The notes: generated from the letters alone by a model not told the origin. A DNA stretch of 50,309 nucleotides from Alphaproteobacteria bacterium (GCA_021775995.1 JAJFGS010000014.1:1-50309); one strand, 5' to 3'. Counted from the first letter of the stretch, positions 9,701 through 18,758 are shown. Made by a program: numbers and translations.

Positions 9701-11982
9701 GTACAGAGGGTAGCGATTCTTTTGCTGATGGTTGGGGAACTGCTAGTGATGTTGATTTGATTGAAGGTGGTGCCGGAGATGATAGTTATAAAATTATAAC
9801 GGAAAATCCATCTGGCCAAAATAATCTAGTTATAATTGATGATACTTCTGGTTTTGATAGTCTTACTTTTGGCTACAGAACGGGTGCACATGAAGGGTTC
9901 TTTAACTCTAGTGAAAGAACTTATAGTAGACTAGGTAATGATCTTCAGCTTGATTTTACAAATGGTTGGGGTGATGCGACGGTTTTAATTAAAGACCAAT
10001 TTACCAATTTATCAAACACGAACGGTGCGGGTATAGAACAGATGCTTGTTATTACGTCACCGGGGGTATCCAGCTGGATGGATCTAAAAAGTTATCTTTC
10101 TACGGCAAATTTAACGATTAACGGCATAGATAGCGATGAGACATTTTATAGCTCATCCTATGACAGCCAAATTCATACCTCTGTTACAGAGAATGACGTT
10201 TTTGGATATAGTGGAAATGATTTGATATATGGCGGAGCAGGTGATGATACCTTCAAATATACAGAAGGTTACAGTACTTTCCATGGCGGTGATGGTGTAG
10301 ACACTGTAGATTTTTCTGAGTTTGGTTCAGCGATGTGGGTTGATTTAGATTTTGTCACCTATGAGATGCAGACAAGGGATAGTGTAAACCTTACTTCTGG
10401 TAGTTGGCGTAGCATTGGTGATCTAACCGGCGTTGAAAATATCATAGGAACAGGACTTGGCGATAAAATCTGGGGAGATAGTAATGATAATATTATCTCT
10501 GGCGGTGGCGGTAACGATCTTCTTTATGGTGAAGGTGGTAATGATACAGCTTCCTATGTTGGTGATTATGCGAACTATACGGTAGTTGCGAATGGATCAG
10601 ACTTTACAGTAACGGATAATGTTGGAATAGAAGGGACGGATACTTTAACAGGTTTTGAAAAGTTGGTTTTTGCTGATGGTGCCTATGAAAATGGTGTGTT
10701 TTTACCTTATAGTCCTGCTCCTGTTGCAATGGATGATTCTTTCTCTGGAACAGAAGATCAGATTATCTCTGGTAACTTATTAGTTGATAATGGTAATGGT
10801 CTAGATTTTGATCCAGATGATGATGCTCTTAATGTTACAGCGCAAACAATTATGAGTTTATTGGGTGGTACGGTTGTTATAGCAGCTAACGGCGATTTTA
10901 CTTATACGCCTGCTGCAGACGTTAATGGTACTGATAGCTTTGACTATACATTGCTTGATGAGTTTTTTGTTTCAGATGTTGGTACGGTCACTATTACACT
11001 ATCTGCTGTTAATGATAATCCTTTAGCTAGTGATGATAGTGTTATAGCTGTAGAGGGTACGGATCTGGTTATTGATGTTTTAGCCAATGATGTTGAGCCA
11101 GAGGGCGATAGTCTCACTGTTTCTACAGTATCTACTCCAGGACATGGGGCACTAATATTAAATGGTGATAATACATTTACCTATACATCGACTGCAGGGT
11201 ATTTGGGATTGGATAACTTTACATACCAAATTTCTGATGGCTTGGGTGGCACGAGTGAAGCAACTGTCACTATAAGTGTTAATTCACCCGTTATTCTTGG
11301 TACGGTGGGGAATGATACATTAAACGGTACATCGGGTAATGACGTTATTGATCCATTAAGTGGTAATGATACGCTTTATGGTTTGGATGGTAATGATCAC
11401 TTTATCTATCGTTCAGGAAGCGATACTTATCATGGCGGTAATGGTGTAGACACTGTAGATTTTTCTGAGTTTGGTTCAGCGATGTGGGTTGATTTAGATT
11501 TTGTTACTTATGAGATGCAGACGAGAGATAGTGTAAACCTTACTTCTGGTAGTTGGCGTAGTATTGGTGACCTAACTGGTGTTGAAAATATCATAGGAAC
11601 AGAATTAGGCGATAAAATCTGGGGAGATAGTAATGATAATATTATCTCTGGCGGTGGCGGTAACGACCTTCTTTATGGTGAAGGTGGGGCGGATACATTT
11701 GTTTTTGAGAATTCGAGTGCTTTTAGTGGTGTTGATACTGTTTATGATTTTGATTTAGCAGAAGGAGATGTTTTGGATATATCTGATTTACTCGAGGCGT
11801 ATAGTCCTATTGATGATGCATTAGATCAATTTGTTCAAATTACAAATAGTGGTTCCCATTCAAATGTTTCTGTTGATGTTGACGGCGGTGCGGATAATTT
11901 TGTTCAAATTGCTACGCTTAATAATGTGACTGGATTAACAGATGAGGCTACCTTAGTAGCTAATGGCACGCTGATTGTTTAA
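3799..11982 (+). CDS. Giant RTX/cadherin-like type I secreted protein
   Basis: This is a 2727-residue protein with TAGGAGA before the start. The N-terminal ~1000 residues include Gly/Ala-rich hydrophobic stretches at about 154-241, 528-628 and 701-771 that could insert into membranes. Blocks of calcium-binding GGxGxDxLx nonapeptides follow at about 1033-1171, 1314-1615, 1888-1988, 2134-2255 and 2498-2541. Tandem Ig/cadherin-like domains lie between them at about 1685-1881 and 2301-2495. The last ~95 residues (DTFVFE...VYDFDLAEGDVLDISDLL) match the VCA0849-type type I secretion target. It has no signal peptide. It may be a toxin, adhesin or S-layer-like protein; the sequence does not decide. 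No ABC transporter or fusion protein for export lies in the window. The stop codon falls inside the conserved 143-bp right end of the unit. Confidence 0.92.
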   Translation: MSLSQLELENSINESVLNILDPNLTGAELSNSIFDSSSLSGLNIDYEISSTLQQSVSNNSSFFENLYSLPENDFIKNSFENFVFGITENKLLAQQNFSLIVNKSIILETTTNFTIANKVTEYFDNLPVRSYVEKATGKIISSEVILSETTHIPYGQYLAGAGKVVVKAGIVAGFTDTIKAAYQSQTGTGDTFTPLQKYIAAGVGGTVAIFTAPVWGAGVIATAGAATLGAGAAYITDKLIGLSHDYIVESKALGKTEEETLEGFENLVETKVNEYWGLSGQEAIDAQELGHQKYSEMLEDIKGNIENLNLNESDITNQDLLQEIDDNKIVEIDSDKILVGSNGDIISSPFNPTAQKIQSFESDVSDVKANGTVISQTTETVTNSDGSVFNQTTTVIEDTDGNLYNVVSVELADGSIEPANGFIKTELVTRTSPDGTIITGTEQKTSFVRNGQEFETTEFQKEDDSNWSIRQKVTNSDGTISDDGPLFVVPSAGLLEALQFGGSTLGGLLANHLAEDSAYKQVVYGAVLKTIGSHFGTFTAFLAAGGELEAAVRAGFGETIIGQQTAVITPEFMDTLYANLSGAVSGALSNLIVGEVGDALGIEGTIVGEVFDVTAGAITAGFIQAGFGFAIKDLPTSVYTQLINSDFNLDAAYLNSKGNVVFDVNTGELVTVADQLQLQVANLIAGYAGSRLAGEVIEPENEIAGIFGSLGAAYAGTVGAAAAITGTISLSLSSSLSTIGAVSFSFAPVIGTAIGAFVGTVVGTALGNVIGGEDSQPGAWAGVRYDVDANEYIFTGSDAVAGGDAAIAAGMAQNVMDGMNNILEATHGILRHGAKAPNLQIGYDGNEFIINVSGQGGQSFGTPADAMMHAAFQMMQGFDLVGGHAVVMRAWHNSDATSLIEMKEDLEVAEAFQNYLSNPTGILALMMDQPESDLAQSWAAILQRAAALELHLPHEKDLDGGWGEILRAQGVDSALIPDLEGDTITLTDPVTGEETVLHHIIGPGYEIVRIEGTDGNDIIEVIVDGPSISYVDAGAGNDLVEGTEQADVLYGGTGDDVINGHGGNDWLHGGQGDDSLDGGAGDDLVVGGRDNDLLIGGEDSDHIYGNAGDDTLFGLSGQDFLYGGQGNDILHGDPGNPGNADWDEIYGEDGDDTLHGYGTYMDGGIGNDTYVLEDAPDYNVVRIERNAGHDVIEATTGNNVAYLQFGVSISVRELFFQQVNNDLKIRVLGENQSVTVKDYFASGSPTVFLQALQNQTQLMANIAQLVLIDSALSEQPSGDYNVLSDSVLAERSANYNFDSYWSPTGSAPWLIVQHGTAGNDGDLKGTHENSVIISGDAGNDTIGSFASSQYLDELFYGDSGDDWITSGRGTDILAGGLGDDYLHGGDQRDKLYGGHGNDEIHGGNDNDIIFGGVGDDIIFGESGDDQIHGEDGDDTITDIDGSNLIKAGSGDDVISVFGTGSNTIYGDDGNDTISAADGNNTIYGGAGIDTITGGQGADLIDGEGDNDIISGGAGDDVISGGAGIDTIHGNAGSDELHAGDDADTVYGDDGDDYIYGGSGDDYLEGNAGNDYIYGGEGNNTIYGGAGDNYLFGGSGDDLYSYSLTSGDDYIEDDGGIDSIEVSSGIVLSDLLFSRSGHDLEIINSNILTIKDHFKSDGLNAIESLIFSDASTFDLSTLDLPDNNNVPVAVNDFFSGVEDQIIQGNVFQENNGETDSDIDGDILNVIADTFTTDKNGLVYILSNGDFGYTPDVNFNGEDSFEYTLQDGKGGIDFGQVTLNVSAVNDAPSAYEDSFIGAASISLSGNVLVDNGYGADSDIDGDDISVVAETIATTQGASVVIQTNGDFTYLPVKGYVGNDSFSYTLVDSNGSSTIGTATLQLDDIYNLVTGTSASEVLNGSAGDDLIYGLEGNDTLYGNDGNDILYSHDADLTNDVSGVEHLYGGAGDDTLYAGVGEDYLYGEAGSDHLVGTEGSDSFADGWGTASDVDLIEGGAGDDSYKIITENPSGQNNLVIIDDTSGFDSLTFGYRTGAHEGFFNSSERTYSRLGNDLQLDFTNGWGDATVLIKDQFTNLSNTNGAGIEQMLVITSPGVSSWMDLKSYLSTANLTINGIDSDETFYSSSYDSQIHTSVTENDVFGYSGNDLIYGGAGDDTFKYTEGYSTFHGGDGVDTVDFSEFGSAMWVDLDFVTYEMQTRDSVNLTSGSWRSIGDLTGVENIIGTGLGDKIWGDSNDNIISGGGGNDLLYGEGGNDTASYVGDYANYTVVANGSDFTVTDNVGIEGTDTLTGFEKLVFADGAYENGVFLPYSPAPVAMDDSFSGTEDQIISGNLLVDNGNGLDFDPDDDALNVTAQTIMSLLGGTVVIAANGDFTYTPAADVNGTDSFDYTLLDEFFVSDVGTVTITLSAVNDNPLASDDSVIAVEGTDLVIDVLANDVEPEGDSLTVSTVSTPGHGALILNGDNTFTYTSTAGYLGLDNFTYQISDGLGGTSEATVTISVNSPVILGTVGNDTLNGTSGNDVIDPLSGNDTLYGLDGNDHFIYRSGSDTYHGGNGVDTVDFSEFGSAMWVDLDFVTYEMQTRDSVNLTSGSWRSIGDLTGVENIIGTELGDKIWGDSNDNIISGGGGNDLLYGEGGADTFVFENSSAFSGVDTVYDFDLAEGDVLDISDLLEAYSPIDDALDQFVQITNSGSHSNVSVDVDGGADNFVQIATLNNVTGLTDEATLVANGTLIV
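10282..10538 (+). repeat. Internal RTX module duplication, copy A
   Basis: This 257-bp segment recurs at 11431-11687 with 13 differences counted by eye (about 95% identity), 1149 bases apart and in the same frame. It encodes DGVDTVDFSEFGSAMWVDL through an IIGTGLGDKIWGDSNDN block. Most differences are synonymous, which indicates a recent duplication under purifying selection or gene conversion. Confidence 0.9.
11431..11687 (+). repeat. Internal RTX module duplication, copy B
   Basis: This is the second copy of the module at 10282-10538. The clearest protein changes are D to N near the start and GTG to GTE late in the module. It directly precedes the C-terminal secretion signal. Confidence 0.9.
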
Positions 11983-12118
11983 TATCTTGCTTTAGACAGC
12001 TAATCTGGTACACCTTGCTGGTACACATTCATTTGAATAGTGGAAAATTTAATTGTTATATATCAGTGTTTTTGGGGTTTTTTAGGGGGCGGCTCTGCAT
12101 TTCCTACCCCCGCAACCA
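11976..12118 (+). repeat. 143-bp right-end segment, copy 1
   Basis: This segment matches 20014-20156 over 143 bases with 9 mismatches and no gaps. It starts in the last codons of the RTX gene and ends exactly at the 17-bp tRNA core. Inside it, CTGGTACAC occurs twice, 13 bases apart (12005 and 12018). The pattern resembles arm-type integrase sites. Confidence 0.88.
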
Positions 12119-12256
12119 CCTGAGTTTTAAGAACTGCCATTACCTAGGCAGCCTAAGTTTATGAAAACAATCAGTTTTTACAGTACAAAAGAGCAGTTTT
12201 ACGTAGTTTTATGAAACTTTAGGACTTTTTTAAGCGAATAGGGTATAATGAGGGAC

Positions 12257-12622
12257 ATGAAGAAAATGCTGCTTGGATTTATGACGCTTTTGATGCTCAC
12301 GCCTGTTTTGATGTGTGGTATGGTGTTTTGTCCGACTATGGCGAATGCAGCAGAGCAGCAACCTTGCCATCAGACGGGTGACAGCAATGGCCTCATGCTG
12401 GTTGTAGATTGCATGGGTGTTGATCTTTTCCAACAGGATGTAAGTAATAATATTCAGCCTGACCTGTCAGTAGACAGCGTTGATTACGCGTGGGCTGATC
12501 TGGTGGATAATTATAGTTTTCAGCCAGACAATATTAACGGTATTCGTGGGCCGCCTGACAGGACGGTAGAACCACAAAACCAACTTTCCATTATTCTCAC
12601 AACACAGCGTTTTCGCATCTAA
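12257..12622 (+). CDS. Small exported protein of the efflux operon
   Basis: A signal peptide with a Met/Leu-rich core leads to a likely cleavage after ANA, leaving a mature protein of about 90 residues. Cys residues flank the cleavage region (MCGMVFC, QQPCHQ) and one follows at VVDCMGVD, so metal binding is plausible. No family was recognised. It lies 46 bases before cusB and reads the same way. An ATG at 12248 overlaps a TATAAT-like string, so the ATG at 12257 (MKKMLL) is preferred. The role in metal resistance is inferred from position only. Confidence 0.6.
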   Translation: MKKMLLGFMTLLMLTPVLMCGMVFCPTMANAAEQQPCHQTGDSNGLMLVVDCMGVDLFQQDVSNNIQPDLSVDSVDYAWADLVDNYSFQPDNINGIRGPPDRTVEPQNQLSIILTTQRFRI

Positions 12623-12668
12623 GACACTCCTTTTTCTGTTTTTTTAACGCAAGGAAAGGAGTCTTGTT

Positions 12669-13913
12669 ATGCGTATTTTTATTTCATTATTATTTGTTTT
12701 GGTGCTCGGCATTGGTGTTGGCGCAGGACTTAAAATGTTTTCCTCTTCTGGTGAGGGCGACCAGCAAACTATTTCTGAATCTACCGAACAAAAAATTGCC
12801 TATTGGGTTGCACCAATGGACCCGAATTATCGTCGGGACGAACCGGGCCAATCTCCGATGGGTATGGATTTGATCCCTGTCTATGAAGATGAGTTAAGCG
12901 GAGAATCGGGCGCACCGGAAGGTGCGATTAAGATAGACCCAGTTTACACGCACACTCTTGGTGTTAAAACTACCGAAGTGACGCATCATGAATTGGGAAA
13001 AAACATTCGTGCTTTTGGCAGGATGGCCCCTAGCTCCCGCCTTGAACGTGCCATAGATGTGCGGACGAAAGGTTGGATCGTTGATCTGGCTACTGATGCT
13101 GTGGGCGATAGCGTTAAAAAGGGCGACCTTCTTTTCACCTTTTACAGCCCTGATTTAATGACCGCACAATCGGATTATCTGATCGGTGCGCGTATTGGCA
13201 ATGCCAAACAACGCTTGCGTCTTTTCGGTATGGATGAAAAATCTATTGCCGAATTGAAAAAACAGAAAAAGTTTTTGGAAGAGACGCCATTTTATGCTCC
13301 TGCTGATGGCACTGTAACCATGCTGAATGTGCGTAAAGGGGCGCATGTGAATGAAGGTGAAAACGTGATGATAATCCAAGATTTTTCTAAGCTCTGGATC
13401 AATGTTGATGTACCGATACGTGACGTTCAATTTTTAGCGGTGGGGACGCCTACCAAGGTCACTGTGCCAGAGACAGGTGTAGAGTATGAAACGCTCATTG
13501 ACTTCATTCATCCAGTGAACAATCCGCAAAGTCGTACAACCATGGTACGTTTGATTCTTGAAAATCCCGATGGAGCTTTAAAGTCAGATACCTATGTTGA
13601 TGCAATCTTTAATGCCGATGTGCAATCTCGCTTAGCGGTTCCAGCAGAAGCCGTTCTTTACAGCTCTATGGGTGCCTATGTCATGGAGAATGTGCGCGAT
13701 GGTTATTTTAAACCTGTAATGGTTGAAACTGGGATCACGGCAAATGGCCTGACGGAAATAACAAGCGGCCTTTCACATGGACAACGTATCGTTACATCCG
13801 GACAATTTATGCTGGATGCCGAAAGCAATCTACGTGGCGGTATGGCGGCAATGGGACACGATCATGGTGGCATGACAGAGACGAAGGAGCCACAGGCGCA
13901 TGGACAACACTAA
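12669..13913 (+). CDS. cusB: Cu/Ag efflux membrane fusion protein (CusB type)
   Basis: The 414-residue periplasmic adaptor links the RND pump to the outer membrane channel. An N-terminal membrane anchor (residues 4-22) is followed by a heavy-metal-binding domain at about 45-73 (YWVAPMDPNYRRDEPGQSPMGMDLIPVYE in part). The barrel-sandwich and beta-barrel parts of HlyD-like adaptors come next (GWIVDL, GDLLFTFYSPDL, GTVTML, VNEGENV). A Met/His-rich tail (GGMAAMGHDHGGM) suggests Cu(I)/Ag(I). AAGGAG lies just upstream. It overlaps cusA by 14 bases, indicating translational coupling. Confidence 0.93.
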   Translation: MRIFISLLFVLVLGIGVGAGLKMFSSSGEGDQQTISESTEQKIAYWVAPMDPNYRRDEPGQSPMGMDLIPVYEDELSGESGAPEGAIKIDPVYTHTLGVKTTEVTHHELGKNIRAFGRMAPSSRLERAIDVRTKGWIVDLATDAVGDSVKKGDLLFTFYSPDLMTAQSDYLIGARIGNAKQRLRLFGMDEKSIAELKKQKKFLEETPFYAPADGTVTMLNVRKGAHVNEGENVMIIQDFSKLWINVDVPIRDVQFLAVGTPTKVTVPETGVEYETLIDFIHPVNNPQSRTTMVRLILENPDGALKSDTYVDAIFNADVQSRLAVPAEAVLYSSMGAYVMENVRDGYFKPVMVETGITANGLTEITSGLSHGQRIVTSGQFMLDAESNLRGGMAAMGHDHGGMTETKEPQAHGQH

Positions 13914-16900
13914 TCACATTCACGACCCGTACAAGAGCTTTGCCGCCAAGATCATTGATTGGTCGGTTGGTAATCGCTTTTTTGTAATGCTCGGTGCATT
14001 GGTGCTATTGGCGGCAGGTGTTGTCTCTATCACCAAAATTCCGCTGGATGCTATTCCTGATTTATCAGATACGCAAGTGATTATCCGTACGGACTTTCTG
14101 GGGCAAGCTCCACAGGTGATTGAGGATCAGGTGACCTTTCCACTCTCCACACAAATGCTGGGGCTGCCAAAGACAAAGGTTGTGCGCGGATTTTCTATGT
14201 TCGGCACATCATTTGTTTATATTGTGTTTGAAGATGGCGTTGATATGTACTGGGCGCGGAGCCGTGTTTTGGAATCTTTGTCACAAGTCAGAAGTGAATT
14301 GCCCGATGGGGCTGACCCTCAACTGGGACCGGATGCCACGGGTGTAGGCTGGGTATTTCAATACGCTCTATTTGATAGTACAGGCCAGCACGATTTATCG
14401 GAATTGCGCAGTTTACAGGATTGGTTTGTGCGCTTTGAACTGGCCAATATTGATGGTGTAGCGGAAGTGGCTAGCGTCGGCGGGTTCGTGAAAGAATACC
14501 AAGTACTGGTTGATCCGAATAAACTCCGCGCCTTTAATATATCCTTGCAAACAGTCATAGAGGCAGTGCGAAGTGCCAATCAGGAAACTGGCGGGCGGAC
14601 ACTAGAAATGGCCGAAACGGAATATCTGATCCGCTCCTTTGGCTATGTCGGAAAGCCAGAAGATTTACAGCAAGCCGTTTTGAAAAGCATAGATGGAACA
14701 CCTATTACAGTTGGTGATGTGGCGCGTGTAGTGGAAGGGCCAGCGATCCGGCGCGGCGTTACTGAATTGAACGGCGTTGGTGAGGCTGTGGGCGGCATTG
14801 TTGTGATGCGCCCCGGTGCGAATGCTCTAGACGTTATTCACAATGTCAAACAACGCCTTGAAAGTGTGAAGCAGGGCTTGCCGGATGGTGTGGAGATAAA
14901 AACTGTCTACGACCGCAGTGAACTGATTGAAGGTTCGGTGAGTTATTTAAAAGATAAGCTGATTGAGGAAAGTTTTATGGTGGCACTGATCACCTTTCTG
15001 TTTCTTCTTCATGTACGTAGCGCGTTGGTGGCGATTGTTACGATCCCGCTGGGTATTCTGGCTGCTTTTATTGTGATGAACATGCAAGGAATTACGGCCA
15101 ATATCATGTCGCTGGGCGGAATTGCCATTGCAATTGGCGCGATGGTGGATGCGTCTATTGTCATGGTAGAAAATGCGCATAGAAAATTAGCTGGAATGGC
15201 GGAAGATGCCAGCAAGGAAGAAAAGCAAAAGGTTCTTATACAGGCTGCCAAAGAAGTCGGGCCGGGATTATTTTTCTCACTGCTGATTATCACTGTATCC
15301 TTTTTCCCTGTCTTTGCGCTAACAGGACAATCTGCAAAAATGTTTACACCGCTGGCCTTTACCAAAACCTATGCTATGGCAGCAGCAGCACTTTTATCAG
15401 TCACAGTGGTTCCGATTCTAATGCTCTGGCTGATCAGGGGAAAAATCAAACGCGAAGATGAAAACCCAATCAACCGCTTCTTTATTGCCTTGTACCGCCC
15501 ATTTCTGAACACGGCGTTAAAATGGCGTAAGGCCACAATTATTTTGGCCTTTGCTGCGCTAATCAGCACTGCGATTCCAGCTTCAAAATTAGGCAGTGAA
15601 TTTATGCCGCCGCTTTATGAAGGTGGACTTCTATATATGCCGATGACTTTACCTGGTGTATCCATTACCAAGGCGCGGGAGATATTACAGGTTACCAACC
15701 GCCAGATCATGACCGCGCCGGAAGTGAAACAGGCTTTCGGGAAAGCAGGACGTTCTAATTCGGCCACCGATCCTGCGCCGTTGGCGATGATTGAAACATG
15801 GATTGAATTAAAGCCCCGCTCTGAATGGCGTAAGGGAATGACCCCTGAAAAACTGATGGCCGATTTGGATAAGCGTGTGCGCCTACCGGGGATGATGAAT
15901 AGTTGGGGTTATCCGATCAAAATTCGCCTGGATATGCTCACGACAGGCATTCGTACGCCTGTTGGTATTAAAGTCGCTGGGTCAGACCTAAAAACCATTG
16001 ATAAAATCGCCAAGGAAGTAGAAGTTCTAGCCCGCGATGTACCCGGAACGCGCAGTGCCATAGCTGACCGTGTTGTGGGCGGAAAATATATTGAGATTGA
16101 ACCGAACCGCCGTGAAATTGCCCGCTACGGCATTTCCATCAAAACCGTTCAACGTGTCATTCAAACTGCTCTGGGAGGGATACAACTTGATGAAGCCGTG
16201 GAGGGACGTGAGCGTTATCCGATCATGTTGCGTTATGATCGCCCATTCCGTGAGCATGTTTCCGAGCTGGATAATATTCTGGTGCCGAGTGCCGGAGGTG
16301 CGCATATCCCGCTGGCTGATCTGGCGGATATCCGAATTGCAGAAGGTCCATCTATGATTAAATCCGAGGATGCGCGACTTAATGGTTGGGTGTTCGTAGA
16401 TATTGAAGGGCGCGACATAGGCTCTTACATCACTGATCTGCAAGATAAGCTGAAAACGCTTGAATTGCCGCAAGGCTACACGTTGAAACTCTCTGGTCAG
16501 TTTGAACAAATGCAGGAAGCCAATGAGCGTTTGAAAATGGCGGTTCCGGCAACGCTTCTGATTATTCTAACGCTGCTTTACCTGCATTTTGGAACATGGG
16601 ATCGGACGCTTTTAATTATGCTGTCCGTGCCGTTTGGTATTATTGGCGGGGTCTGGTGGACGTGGCTTGCCGGATATAACATTTCTGTGGCTGTTGCCGT
16701 TGGTTTTATTGCACTGGCTGGGATTGCCGTAGAGACAGCGATTATCATGCTGATCTATCTTGACCAGCAAATGCGCGAACACCCGGTTCATACTTTAGAG
16801 GACCTGTTGGAGAATGTCCGCCATGGCGCGATCCAACGCCTTCGTCCCAAACTTATGACCGTCAGCACTATCATTCTTGGCTTGATCCCGATTTTTCTGA

Positions 16901-17076
16901 CCATCGGACCAGGTTCAGATGTGATGCGCCGCATTGCCTTGCCGATGGTTGGCGGGATGGTTAGCACCATGATTTTGACGCTGATCCTGATCCCTGTTCT
17001 CTACGCTGTGTACATACAATGGAAACTTAAACTCCCAACTCAAACAGAAAGGAAATCAAATGAAACCTCAAACTAG
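13900..17076 (+). CDS. cusA: Cu/Ag RND efflux pump (CusA type)
   Basis: The 1058-residue inner-membrane proton antiporter exports metal through CusBC. It has the HME-RND layout: a first helix at about 28-48, the [12 protein letters not shown] motif after it, a large periplasmic loop, helices 2-6, and the repeat in the second half. The TM4 proton-relay segment contains GAMVDA with Asp at 417, as in the monovalent-cation (Cu/Ag) branch. [12 protein letters not shown] in the second pore domain fits CusA. The start lies inside cusB and the end overlaps the bufferin gene by 17 bases. Confidence 0.95.
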   Translation: MDNTNHIHDPYKSFAAKIIDWSVGNRFFVMLGALVLLAAGVVSITKIPLDAIPDLSDTQVIIRTDFLGQAPQVIEDQVTFPLSTQMLGLPKTKVVRGFSMFGTSFVYIVFEDGVDMYWARSRVLESLSQVRSELPDGADPQLGPDATGVGWVFQYALFDSTGQHDLSELRSLQDWFVRFELANIDGVAEVASVGGFVKEYQVLVDPNKLRAFNISLQTVIEAVRSANQETGGRTLEMAETEYLIRSFGYVGKPEDLQQAVLKSIDGTPITVGDVARVVEGPAIRRGVTELNGVGEAVGGIVVMRPGANALDVIHNVKQRLESVKQGLPDGVEIKTVYDRSELIEGSVSYLKDKLIEESFMVALITFLFLLHVRSALVAIVTIPLGILAAFIVMNMQGITANIMSLGGIAIAIGAMVDASIVMVENAHRKLAGMAEDASKEEKQKVLIQAAKEVGPGLFFSLLIITVSFFPVFALTGQSAKMFTPLAFTKTYAMAAAALLSVTVVPILMLWLIRGKIKREDENPINRFFIALYRPFLNTALKWRKATIILAFAALISTAIPASKLGSEFMPPLYEGGLLYMPMTLPGVSITKAREILQVTNRQIMTAPEVKQAFGKAGRSNSATDPAPLAMIETWIELKPRSEWRKGMTPEKLMADLDKRVRLPGMMNSWGYPIKIRLDMLTTGIRTPVGIKVAGSDLKTIDKIAKEVEVLARDVPGTRSAIADRVVGGKYIEIEPNRREIARYGISIKTVQRVIQTALGGIQLDEAVEGRERYPIMLRYDRPFREHVSELDNILVPSAGGAHIPLADLADIRIAEGPSMIKSEDARLNGWVFVDIEGRDIGSYITDLQDKLKTLELPQGYTLKLSGQFEQMQEANERLKMAVPATLLIILTLLYLHFGTWDRTLLIMLSVPFGIIGGVWWTWLAGYNISVAVAVGFIALAGIAVETAIIMLIYLDQQMREHPVHTLEDLLENVRHGAIQRLRPKLMTVSTIILGLIPIFLTIGPGSDVMRRIALPMVGGMVSTMILTLILIPVLYAVYIQWKLKLPTQTERKSNETSN

Positions 17077-17374
17077 AAAACTTGCAATCTCTACGGCTAT
17101 TTCAACCGCAATACTAAGTCTTTCAACGACGGGTGCGTTGGCGCACTTAGAACCAAAAAAAGGTGAAAATATGGAGAAATGCTATGGCGTTGTCAAAGCT
17201 GGAAAGAATGATTGCTCCACTAAGGCGGGCAAGCATGGCTGCGCAGGTATGGCAAAAACCGATGCTGATCCCAATGAATGGGTCAAGTTACCAAGCGGTC
17301 TTTGTGAAAAGCTCGTTGGCGGCTCGTTAGCAGAAAGTAATCAAGGATCAGACAATGAAAAACCGAAACAATAG
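17060..17374 (+). CDS. Bufferin-type metallophore precursor (DUF2282)
   Basis: The 104-residue protein has a signal peptide (cleavage after ALA, about residue 28) and four Cys at 41, 52, 61 and 82. Their context ([41 protein letters not shown]) is that of DUF2282/BufA proteins. In characterised bufferins, Cys residues are converted to thiooxazoles by a DUF692 (MNIO) enzyme with a DUF2063 partner, giving a periplasmic copper-binding peptide. Neither partner is present here. The gene overlaps cusA and cusC at its two ends, so it is built into the efflux operon. Family assignment is confident; modification and copper binding are inferred. Confidence 0.88.
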   Translation: MKPQTRKLAISTAISTAILSLSTTGALAHLEPKKGENMEKCYGVVKAGKNDCSTKAGKHGCAGMAKTDADPNEWVKLPSGLCEKLVGGSLAESNQGSDNEKPKQ

Positions 17375-18755
17375 AAGTGTTTTTATTCTCTTCATGACCG
17401 TTATCTTTTTAACGGGATGTTCCATGACCCCAGTTTATGAAAGGCCGGACGTAAGCACCCCTGCATGGAAAAATGGTGAGGCATCAGAGAATGTTCAGAT
17501 TGCCGCTGATTGGTGGAAAGGCTTTGGCAGTGATGAATTAAATGCTCTGATGAAGCAAGCCTTAAACTACAATAATGATTTGCAGGCATCCCTCCATAGA
17601 ATTGAACAAGCACGAGCAGGGCTACAAATAGCAGGTGCTTCTCTTTTACCATCGGCCAGTGTCACAACGTCTTATATGAACGGCCCAAGACAGGCATTTA
17701 ATATCACTGACAGACGGAATAAAGGCGTTCCAAATTTTACCGGGGATGCAGGTATTTCTTATGAACTGGATTTATTCGGCGCAAACCGCGCAGAAGTTGA
17801 TGCTAGTCAAGCCACTCTCCTTGGAACCCAATATGCTCATGATGCACTGGCTCTTATTGTGATGGGTGATGTAGCGCAGGGGTATTTTAATGTTGTGAAT
17901 TTGCGCAAGCGCCATCGTATCGCCGACGAGAACGTCAAAAGCGTGGCAGATTTATTGAAAGTCGTTGAAGCACGGTTTCAAAATGGATCAGTCACTGCGC
18001 TGGATGTAGCGCAGCAGGAAATAGTTTTATCCAATGCCAAAGCGGAACTGGCTTCTGTTGAGCAAAAGCTGTCTGTGGCTGAAAATGCACTGGCGGTTAT
18101 TTTAGGGCAACCGCCACAAACTTTGGATGTATCTGGGCGTAGCCTTGATAAGGTTTCTTTACCGCCAATGGTCGTGGTGCAACCTTCCGATTTGCTTGAA
18201 CGTAGGCCAGATATAAGAAAAGCCGAAGCTGATCTGGTTGTTGCCAATGCAAATATAGGCGTGGCTAAGGCAGCCTATTTTCCATCTATAAATTTGGGAA
18301 CAAATCTTTTGCTTGCTGCTGACCCTTCTGCGTCTGCACTTGCGCTGTTTTCATCTATATCCGCACCTATTTTTCAGGGTGGAAAGTTAGAGGGTGGTTT
18401 AAAACGTGCCGAAGGACGACAGGCTGAACTCGTAGAAAATTATAAGAAATCCATACTGGTTTCTTTTCAAGAAGCAGAAGATGCTTTTGCTAAACTCAAG
18501 ACCACTAAGAAGCGGCAAAATGCGTTGAAGCAGGCTATGGTGAAGTCTCGTGAAGCCTATGAAATTTCCGGCAAGCAGTACCAACTGAGTGCCGTAGACT
18601 TTCAGACTGTTCTCAACGCACAACGCATGATGTTGCAGGCAGAAGATAATCACGCTCGCGCACGGTTTGAAACACTTTCAGCAAGCATTGATCTTTTTAA
18701 ATCCATGGGCGGTGGATGGAATTCTGATCAAACGCAAAATAGAGAAGGAGAATAA
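17355..18755 (+). CDS. cusC: Outer-membrane efflux lipoprotein (CusC/NodT type)
   Basis: The 466-residue TolC-like channel completes the CusABC tripartite pump. A lipoprotein signal ends in the lipobox LTGC with Cys at 22. Two OEP domains with long helical repeats follow (for example [21 protein letters not shown]-type helices and [29 protein letters not shown] in part). Length is normal for the NodT family. It starts 20 bases inside the bufferin gene. Confidence 0.94.
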   Translation: MKNRNNRSVFILFMTVIFLTGCSMTPVYERPDVSTPAWKNGEASENVQIAADWWKGFGSDELNALMKQALNYNNDLQASLHRIEQARAGLQIAGASLLPSASVTTSYMNGPRQAFNITDRRNKGVPNFTGDAGISYELDLFGANRAEVDASQATLLGTQYAHDALALIVMGDVAQGYFNVVNLRKRHRIADENVKSVADLLKVVEARFQNGSVTALDVAQQEIVLSNAKAELASVEQKLSVAENALAVILGQPPQTLDVSGRSLDKVSLPPMVVVQPSDLLERRPDIRKAEADLVVANANIGVAKAAYFPSINLGTNLLLAADPSASALALFSSISAPIFQGGKLEGGLKRAEGRQAELVENYKKSILVSFQEAEDAFAKLKTTKKRQNALKQAMVKSREAYEISGKQYQLSAVDFQTVLNAQRMMLQAEDNHARARFETLSASIDLFKSMGGGWNSDQTQNREGE

Positions 18756-18758
18756 GTT

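Larger units (their letters stand above)
2600..12118 (+). mobile_element. tRNA-fMet unit 1 (RTX cargo)
   Basis: The unit is bounded by the tRNA 3' end and the second copy of the 17-bp core. It carries one small membrane protein and one giant secreted protein. No integrase, transposase or phage gene is recognisable. The right end is a 143-bp segment shared with unit 2. Being next to the tRNA, it would be the later of the two insertions if units accrete there. Boundaries are directly visible; mobility is inferred. Confidence 0.7.

Noticed and set aside
6827-9819. Many minus-strand and off-frame ORFs across the RTX gene
   Set aside because: They are shadows of Gly/Asp-rich repeat codons.
17355-18755. 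cusC product as the outer membrane channel for the RTX protein
   Set aside because: It is coded within the Cus operon and is a NodT-type lipoprotein; no ABC exporter or matching fusion protein is present.
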